The translations under genes and the position numbers were made by a program. A DNA stretch of 64,000 nt, taken from positions 1,860,001-1,924,000 of the forward strand of contig NZ_OZ245754.1 in NCBI RefSeq assembly GCF_965227365.1. Direction: 5' to 3'. The DNA comes from Hwanghaeella sp965227365 (GTDB lineage Bacteria > Pseudomonadota > Alphaproteobacteria > UBA8366 > Aestuariispiraceae). Positions within the stretch are counted from its first letter, which is position 1, and every line of letters starts with the position of its first letter. The notes below the pieces were generated by a model. It was not told the origin of the DNA and searched no databases. It worked only from the letters and a program-made list of their open reading frames with translations. This document shows positions 58,324 to 64,000 of this stretch, one piece after another.

Positions 58324-59544
58324 CTATTCCACCGTGCCTACCGCGCAGGTGCCGATGTTCGGGATATTCAACGCAACTCTACCATCGGATCGCGGCGTCA
58401 GTTGCAGAATGACTTTGTTCTTGCTCCAGCCGTCCAGCCCATACCTGCCATAAAGAAGTATCTGCCCGGCTTTTTCTGTTTTTGTCGTCTGTTTGAATTC
58501 CACGACGTCATTATTCTTGAGGTTAACGAGTTCGGCGGTCCATGTGCCATGCCGTCCCTCGATGGAAGTCTTGTATCGAATATTGTTTCCGCAGATCGCC
58601 AGATAGAGGTTTGCCCAACCGGCCGCTCCCGTTCCCGTCAGTGTGCCCGAGAACCGGTGTACGGTGGCCATGGCTTGGACGGCCGGCGGAGGCGTTGGTG
58701 GCGCAGCAACTTCCCTTGGCGCGGTTTCCGTGGAACCCATCGATGCCAAGCGGGCTTTTGCCGCGGCGACGTACCGCCCGTCGGGGAATTTCGTTAGATA
58801 TTGCTCAAGAAGGCCCCGGTCGTCCGTTCCCTCAATGGCATTCCACAAAATGGCTTGAAGGTCGGTGGGATGTGCTTCGGCTTGATTTACGCGGTCGAAG
58901 ACAGTTGCGAGGGACAAGTCCGGGCTCGCAATCGCTTCCGCAAATGCAGATGAAATCGGCCGAATTCCCTTCGAACCGTCCGCAGCGGGCCGGCAACTGG
59001 CGAGCAGGACATTTGCGGTAGCCGGCAGCGGCTCTGTAAAACCGGCGGCGAGCCCTTCGGCGACAGCGTCCTGGCATGTATCCAGGACGAGACCGGTTTC
59101 GATCCCGTCCAATGCCTCGAGCATGTTCAACAGGTCGCGGACCGGGTAGCCCGATGCCTTGGCATCCAGCGGTTCCCCGGAGGAGGGTAGGGTGGGGAGG
59201 AGATAGTTTTCGCCGGAATCGGAAATTCCTGGCGTCGAAACATAGACGATACCGATCGCACCCGGCCCTGCGCGTCGGAGCCGTTTAGCAAATACTTCGA
59301 CCGCCCAGCTCATACTGCCGGCGTTGATGACGTCCAATTCCATCACCGCATAGCCGCGCGAACTCAAAGCTGATTTCACATCGGCTGTCCGATCGTCATA
59401 GCCGGGTTTGTCGCTGGTCTTTTGCGGCAAGCTTTCCAGAACAAGTGCCTGCAGGGCTTGCGCCTGGGCGGCGGATGGTGGGAGCAAAAGAAACAAGAGC
59501 GCAAGGAGTAGCCGCGCCGAAACAAGAGGGAAGTCGGAGAACAT
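58324..59544 (-). CDS. secreted degenerate caspase-like (C14) protein
   Basis: 406 residues. Signal peptide (RLLLALLFLLLPPSAAQA). Caspase-like pattern with VKSALSSRGYAVMELDVI, WAVEVFAKRL, IGIVYVSTPGISDSGENYLLP and LVLDTCQD: the GHG loop is STP here, so again no catalytic His, while the Cys remains. Then the repeat LEQYLTKFPDGRYVAAAKARL, a proline-rich linker, and the shared module (FSGTLTGTGAAGWANLYLAIC to IGTCAVGTVE). Most upstream gene of a leftward three-gene cluster. Confidence 0.78.
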   Translation of the reverse strand: MFSDFPLVSARLLLALLFLLLPPSAAQAQALQALVLESLPQKTSDKPGYDDRTADVKSALSSRGYAVMELDVINAGSMSWAVEVFAKRLRRAGPGAIGIVYVSTPGISDSGENYLLPTLPSSGEPLDAKASGYPVRDLLNMLEALDGIETGLVLDTCQDAVAEGLAAGFTEPLPATANVLLASCRPAADGSKGIRPISSAFAEAIASPDLSLATVFDRVNQAEAHPTDLQAILWNAIEGTDDRGLLEQYLTKFPDGRYVAAAKARLASMGSTETAPREVAAPPTPPPAVQAMATVHRFSGTLTGTGAAGWANLYLAICGNNIRYKTSIEGRHGTWTAELVNLKNNDVVEFKQTTKTEKAGQILLYGRYGLDGWSKNKVILQLTPRSDGRVALNIPNIGTCAVGTVE

Positions 59545-59661
59545 GCCGGTTGATATCCTTCCTTGCACGCACCACGGCAATAGGACCTGACGATGTCAGG
59601 ATAGGATTTCTATCAATCGGAAAAGGATTGGAAAAGAACATCTTCCCGGAGCGCGGGTAAA

Positions 59662-60192
59662 TCACTCTGCCCGTTTGCGGGCCTCGATCCAGTCTGCGGC
59701 CCCGAAGAGGAAGGCATCTCGATCCTTATCATCCGTTAGCGGCATGAGCACACCCACCGCCTGACGCAGGATCCTTTTTTCGCTCATATAGCGAATTTCG
59801 AACGGCACTGGCCGGCGGCGTTCCAAAACAGTTTGCATCACGGCCCGAAGATCCTTCGCGGCGGGATGGTCGTCGACCAGGTCGGAAATGGTGACATTGG
59901 TCAAATCCGCGCCAAAGGCCTGAACATGCCGGCCACCGAAGGTTCGCCATCTGAAATCCCTGCCGCCATCCTGTACTTCAAGCAGAACGAGATAACCGAC
60001 CAATGCGCCGCCAAACGAAAAGGGGTCCAATTGCTTGCGGGCAGGCGGTTTTCCGGATGGTTGCCGCCACCATTCCAGTATTGGACGGAATTTCTCGAAG
60101 CGGCCGTCTTCGCCCAACGCGCCGTCGTCCAACATGGCGCATTGCTCCGTGAAACCGGGCAGGCTCCGCAGTTCCAGAATTGACGACGCCAT
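59662..60192 (-). CDS. PAS domain protein (alphaproteobacterial PAS_5 type)
   Basis: 176 residues, a single PAS-like domain: FEKFRPILEWWRQ, RWRTFGGRHVQAFGADLTN, ISDLVDDHPAAKDLRAVMQTVLERRRPVPFEIRY, then LMPLTDDKDRDAFLFGAADW. Found as stand-alone proteins in Rhodospirillales, possibly sensors. No output domain. Function unknown. Confidence 0.8.
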   Translation of the reverse strand: MASSILELRSLPGFTEQCAMLDDGALGEDGRFEKFRPILEWWRQPSGKPPARKQLDPFSFGGALVGYLVLLEVQDGGRDFRWRTFGGRHVQAFGADLTNVTISDLVDDHPAAKDLRAVMQTVLERRRPVPFEIRYMSEKRILRQAVGVLMPLTDDKDRDAFLFGAADWIEARKRAE

Positions 60193-60353
60193 CTATGCTC
60201 ACCGCACCAAATGATCGGGAAGTGCGGAACGCTGAAGGACAGTGTCCGCACACCACGAACTATTAGTTTAGTGAAAACAAATATGAATCATTTGAGTTGG
60301 ATCAACCGGCCAAGTTTCGGCGTTCGCGAATTCTGCGAGAAAAACGGCCTGGT

Positions 60354-62216
60354 TCAGTCCTCCGCCGCAATTTCCGCCAGAAAGACTTCTGCGAACTCAT
60401 CGAGTTTGGCCTGGCCGACGCCGAAGACCTTGGAAAATTCCGCTTTGCTGCGCGGGCGGGTATGGGCCATGTCGATCAGGCTTTTATCCGAAAAAATGAC
60501 ATAGGCGGGCGCGTTGCGTTCCTTTGCCAGTGCCAGGCGCAGGTCCTTCAGACGGGCGAGCAGGGCGCGGCCCTCAGCATCCAGAATGCCGTCCAAAGTC
60601 TCCGCCCGCTTGGCGCGTGCCTTTGCGGCTGTCTTGGCGGTGTGGGCAACCCGATCCGGTCGGTAACGGAAATCGATGTCGCCGCGCATCAGATCGCTCG
60701 CCTTAGGGCCTGCCCGCAAACCGCCATAGCCCTGAATGTCGATTTCCAAAAGGCCGTTGGCCACCATTTGACGGATCAGGCCCTGCCATTCCGCGGTTGA
60801 TCTTTCTGCGCCGGCCCCGAACTGCGGCAGCCGGTCATGACCCATGCTTTCGATTTTTTCCGACATCGTTCCGCGCAGAATGCTGACGATATGGGCCGCG
60901 CCGTATCGATTGCCGGTTCCCTGCACCGCGCCAAGAACCTGCCGCGCCGCGTCACCGCCGTCCCGCGTTTCTACGGGGTTCAAGCAGGTGTCGCAGTTGC
61001 CGCAGGGGTCCGACTCCTCACCGAAATAACGCAACAGAACCTGCCGGCGGCAATCAGGCGCCTCGCAATAGACCAGCAGCGAATCCATGCGCTTGTGTTC
61101 GCGGCGTTTTCGTTCCGGACCGGCATCTTCCTGCTCGATGAAAGTTCGACGCAGGCGGATATCCTCAAGGCCGTAGAGCATCAACGCTTCCGCCGCTGCA
61201 CCATCACGGCCCGCGCGGCCGATTTCCTGATAGTAAGCCTCGAAACTTGCGGGCAGATCGGTATGCAGGACATAACGGATGTCGGGTTTGTCGATCCCCA
61301 TGCCGAAAGCGATGGTGGCGGCCATGACGACCCCATCCTCCGTCATGAAACGGTTTTGCAGATCCGCCTTTTCGCCGGCCTCCATGCCGGCGTGGAACGC
61401 ATAGGCGTTATGGCCCTCGCCACGTAACAGGGCGGCCACCTCCTCTGTTTTCCGGCGTGACAGACAGTAGACGATGCCGCATTTCCCGCGTCGTGCGCCG
61501 ACATAGTCGAGGACCTGCTTTTTCCAGGCGGATTTCAGCGAGACGGATAAGGACAGGTTTGGTCGGTCGAAGCCGGTCATCACCTGGGTGACGTCATTGC
61601 TGAACAGCTTTTCGCATATATCCTGGCTGGTGGACGGATCGGCGGTCGCGGTCAGCGCAGCGATCGGCACGCCTGGAAAGTGCCGTGGCAGATCGCAAAG
61701 CATGTCGTATTCGGGTCGGAAAGCCGGTCCCCATTGCGAGATACAATGCGCTTCGTCGATCGCGATAAGGGAAACCGGCAGGCGGGAGAGGGCGGATAAC
61801 ATCCTGTCCGTCATAAGCCGTTCCGGCGACATATAGAGCAGTTTCAAATCGCCCCGTTGGGCCGCGCGCCAAATGGCGACATTCTCTTCCCGTGAGCGGT
61901 CGGAATGGATCGCGTCCGCCGCGACACCATTCAGTTTAAGCGCGTCGACCTGGTTCCGCATCAGCGCGACAAGGGGGGAAACGACGATGGTCAGCCCATC
62001 CAGCACCAGGGCGGGAATTTGAAAACACAGTGACTTGCCGGCGCCGGTCGGCATCACGGCAAGTACGTTTTCGCCGGCCAGAAGGGCCTGGATTGCACGG
62101 GACTGGCCGGGACGCAGTCCGGAAAAACCGAAGACGCCGTGCAGTACCGCATCCACGGGGGATGCGGGTGCGAGGTCCGGAGTTTGGGATTCCGATGAAA
62201 AAGCGCTGCCGTCCAT
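60354..62216 (-). CDS. recQ: ATP-dependent DNA helicase RecQ
   Basis: 620 residues. Helicase motifs in order: RPGQSRAI, Walker A MPTGAGKS, SPLVALMRNQV, DEAH, ALTATA, then ATIAFGMGIDKPDIRYVLH and QEIGRAGRDG. The RQC zinc site follows (CEAPDCRR, CGNCDTC) and an HRDC-like C-terminus. 3'-5' unwinding in recombination repair. The frame is open to an ATG at 62336, but that start overlaps the boxC promoter and adds a non-conserved leader, so 62216 is preferred. Confidence 0.92.
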   Translation of the reverse strand: MDGSAFSSESQTPDLAPASPVDAVLHGVFGFSGLRPGQSRAIQALLAGENVLAVMPTGAGKSLCFQIPALVLDGLTIVVSPLVALMRNQVDALKLNGVAADAIHSDRSREENVAIWRAAQRGDLKLLYMSPERLMTDRMLSALSRLPVSLIAIDEAHCISQWGPAFRPEYDMLCDLPRHFPGVPIAALTATADPSTSQDICEKLFSNDVTQVMTGFDRPNLSLSVSLKSAWKKQVLDYVGARRGKCGIVYCLSRRKTEEVAALLRGEGHNAYAFHAGMEAGEKADLQNRFMTEDGVVMAATIAFGMGIDKPDIRYVLHTDLPASFEAYYQEIGRAGRDGAAAEALMLYGLEDIRLRRTFIEQEDAGPERKRREHKRMDSLLVYCEAPDCRRQVLLRYFGEESDPCGNCDTCLNPVETRDGGDAARQVLGAVQGTGNRYGAAHIVSILRGTMSEKIESMGHDRLPQFGAGAERSTAEWQGLIRQMVANGLLEIDIQGYGGLRAGPKASDLMRGDIDFRYRPDRVAHTAKTAAKARAKRAETLDGILDAEGRALLARLKDLRLALAKERNAPAYVIFSDKSLIDMAHTRPRSKAEFSKVFGVGQAKLDEFAEVFLAEIAAED

Positions 62217-62318
62217 GCCGTTCTGGGTCTTCGATTCAGGCGGGCATGGCAATGTCCGATCCGCGCAACCGGTGATTTTGCCTCCGAGGATAGGCTGCTT
62301 GAACGCTTCGATTTGACC

Positions 62319-62346
62319 TTGAATGAAATCGAACATGCATTATAAT
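62319..62346 (+). promoter_or_regulatory. boxC promoter
   Basis: TTGAAT (62319-62324) and a perfect TATAAT (62341-62346) with a 16-base spacer. The -10 lies within the first TGCA palindrome, so a bound regulator would block it. Start expected near 62353, about 120 bases before boxC. Confidence 0.6.
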
Positions 62347-62394
62347 GCACACACATCGAGAGGCGCGATTCTATAAAAAATGCATTATGATGCA
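62336..62394. promoter_or_regulatory. two TGCA-N6-TGCA operators (BoxR/BzdR-like)
   Basis: TGCATTATAATGCA (62336-62349, perfect palindrome) and TGCATTATGATGCA (62381-62394, one mismatch), start-to-start 45 bases. From memory, BzdR and its paralogue BoxR recognise TGCA half-sites six bases apart; the gene downstream is boxC, a target of BoxR. The palindromes are seen, the binding protein is inferred. Confidence 0.65.
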
Positions 62395-62471
62395 CATTCC
62401 GGTTGCCGCCTCGTTTGGATGACCGGATCACAAAAGGGCGGCGAAGCCCCAACGAAATTGGAAGAGGCGAC

Positions 62472-64000
62472 ATGAACGTAGCGGAACGCAAGGTCGAGGC
62501 GGCCGGCCCGGCTCCCCAAAACCAGACCTTCGATAACATCGTCACCTATGACCGGGATCCCAGCAGTTACAGGCATTGGTCGATGGATATCGACGGCGAT
62601 GTCGCGACCCTCACCCTTAAGGTCGATGAGGATGGTGGACTGCGCCCCGGCTATAAGTTGAAGCTCAATTCCTACGACCTCGGCGTCGACATGGAATTGC
62701 ATGACGCGGTTCAGCGTATCCGTTTTGAACATCCGCAGGTGAAGGTCGTGGTCCTGACCAGCGGACTGGACCGGATGTTCTGTGCCGGTGCGAACATTTA
62801 CATGCTGGGCACGTCCAGCCACGGCTGGAAGGTGAACTTCTGCAAGTTCACCAACGAGACGCGCAACGGTTTGGAAGATTCCAGCAAAGGCGAAGGCCTG
62901 AAATTCCTCGCCGCGTGCAACGGCGTAACCGCCGGTGGCGGCTACGAAGTGGCGTTGGCCTGCGATGAGATCCTGTTGATCGACGACCGCTCCAGCGCCG
63001 TCAGCCTACCGGAAGTGCCGCTTCTGGGCGTGTTGCCCGGCACGGGCGGTCTGACCCGTATTACGGACAAGCGCAAGGTGCGTCGTGACCTCGCCGATGT
63101 GTTCTGCACGTCGGAAGAAGGTGTGCGTGGTAAGAAGGCCCAGGATTGGGGGCTCGTCGATCATATCGCCACCAGCCGGAACTGGGATGAGAAAGTCGCT
63201 GAGCGTGTCGCGGCCCTGCGTGCTCAGAGCGACCGCTCGGAAGCTGCCCAGGGGATCGCCTTGCCGCCGGTAGCGCGTGAAATGGACGACAAGGGCTATC
63301 ACTATCCACATGTCGACGTCGAAATCGATAATGATCGCCGTGTCGCCACCATCACCGTGAAGGCGCCGGACGGCGAAATCGCCTCAACGCCTGAGGCGAT
63401 CCAGGCGGAAGGGGCGGCGTGGTATCCTCTCGCCATGGCGCGGGAATTGGACGACGCGATCCTGATGCTGCGCACGAATAACGAGGAAATCGGCGTCTGG
63501 CTGCTGAAGACCAGCGGGGAGGCGGCCAACGTTTTAGCCATGGACGCGGTTCTGGCGGAGAATGAAGGCTATTGGCTGGTCAAGGAAACGATCGCCATGC
63601 TGCGCCGGACGCTGTCCCGGCTGGATGTGTCGTCCCGCTCCATGTTTGCCATCATCGATGAAGGCTCCTGCTTCGCGGGGACGTTCATGGAGTTCGCTCT
63701 GGCCGCGGACCGCAGCTACATGTTGGACCTTCCCGACGACCCCGATGCGGCACCGTCCACTACGCTCTCGTCGATGAACTTCGGTGCCTACTACACGATC
63801 GTCGGGAACAGCCGGTTGTCCGGGCGGTTCTATGATGACGAAAAGGCGGTTGAAGATCTCAAGACGATCGTCGGCGAAGAACTCACCGCGCCGGATGCCG
63901 AAGAGCGTGGCCTGGTGACCTTCATTCCGGACGATATCGATTGGGAAGACGAGATCCGGATCGCGGTCGAGGAAAGGTCGAGCCTGTCCCCCGACGCGCT
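62472..64000 (+). CDS. boxC: benzoyl-CoA-dihydrodiol lyase BoxC (3' truncated by window)
   Basis: The first 509 residues of an expected 550 or so are present, with no stop before the edge. Starts MNVAERK; contains FDNIVTYDRDPSSYRHWSMD, LTSGLDRMFCAGANIYMLG, CNGVTAGGGYEVALACDEI and LPEVPLLGVLPGTGGLTR, the double crotonase fold of BoxC. It opens the ring of 2,3-epoxybenzoyl-CoA hydrolytically, releasing formate, in the aerobic box pathway of benzoate breakdown. boxAB should lie beyond the window. Confidence 0.94.
   Translation, partial: MNVAERKVEAAGPAPQNQTFDNIVTYDRDPSSYRHWSMDIDGDVATLTLKVDEDGGLRPGYKLKLNSYDLGVDMELHDAVQRIRFEHPQVKVVVLTSGLDRMFCAGANIYMLGTSSHGWKVNFCKFTNETRNGLEDSSKGEGLKFLAACNGVTAGGGYEVALACDEILLIDDRSSAVSLPEVPLLGVLPGTGGLTRITDKRKVRRDLADVFCTSEEGVRGKKAQDWGLVDHIATSRNWDEKVAERVAALRAQSDRSEAAQGIALPPVAREMDDKGYHYPHVDVEIDNDRRVATITVKAPDGEIASTPEAIQAEGAAWYPLAMARELDDAILMLRTNNEEIGVWLLKTSGEAANVLAMDAVLAENEGYWLVKETIAMLRRTLSRLDVSSRSMFAIIDEGSCFAGTFMEFALAADRSYMLDLPDDPDAAPSTTLSSMNFGAYYTIVGNSRLSGRFYDDEKAVEDLKTIVGEELTAPDAEERGLVTFIPDDIDWEDEIRIAVEERSSLSPDA

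Noticed and set aside
55904..59544. Active caspase-type defence effector
   Set aside because: Both caspase-like proteins lack the catalytic His loop and have signal peptides, so a cytosolic protease effector is unlikely.

Overview
The window looks like a chromosome segment of a GC-rich alphaproteobacterium, most likely Rhodospirillales-like. The evidence is a hisG-hisD-UPF0262-LMW phosphatase-maf-RNase E/G-yacG cluster of alphaproteobacterial type, a boxC gene of aerobic benzoyl-CoA breakdown, and a GC-rich codon style. Two host segments flank one complete temperate prophage.

Left host segment (1-13665): the 3' part of a short-chain dehydrogenase, a leftward run (EamA transporter, YbaK-type deacylase, VOC protein), a class II aldolase-family protein, a sterol-desaturase-family hydroxylase, an MlaC-like periplasmic protein, and a TMEM165/GDT1-type manganese exporter with a well-preserved yybP-ykoY manganese riboswitch. 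An MFS transporter follows, then the his/UPF0262/maf/rng/yacG run, which ends at tRNA-Phe(GAA).

Prophage (13651-55847, about 42 kb): it is inserted at the 3' end of tRNA-Phe and bounded by a 16-bp core repeat. Copies of a GGTTTGGGGAA motif lie inside both ends and look like integrase arm sites. The leftward early operon (23352 to 13740) carries small proteins, an exonuclease plus a Sak4-like ATPase for recombination, XRE regulators, J-domain and DnaJ-zinc-finger proteins, a NADAR protein, an ASCH-like protein, an excisionase and the integrase. The immunity region (23380-26670) holds four GTAC-type operators, a repressor and Cro-like pair, two exported moron proteins, a phage tRNA(CAU) and a secreted nuclease. 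The rightward early/replication block (26952-32648) has a GapR-like protein, RusA, DUF5131, two adenine methyltransferases, and a replication initiator whose gene contains iterons. A TTGACA promoter followed at once by a terminator leads into the late operon. That operon combines an HK97-type head (terminase, portal, protease, capsid) with a Mu-type contractile tail (sheath, tube, frameshifted chaperone, tape measure, gpN, gpP, gp45-48), then fibre and lysis genes.

Right host segment (55848-64000): three leftward secreted paralogues sharing a C-terminal module, two of them with a degenerate caspase domain that has lost the catalytic His. Then come a PAS protein, recQ, and the start of boxC, which is preceded by two TGCA-N6-TGCA palindromes that look like BoxR/BzdR operators.

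Start codons were often moved downstream of the longest reading frame where a Shine-Dalgarno sequence or a tight ATGA overlap decided the matter. All functions are read from sequence and remembered family knowledge; no search was run.
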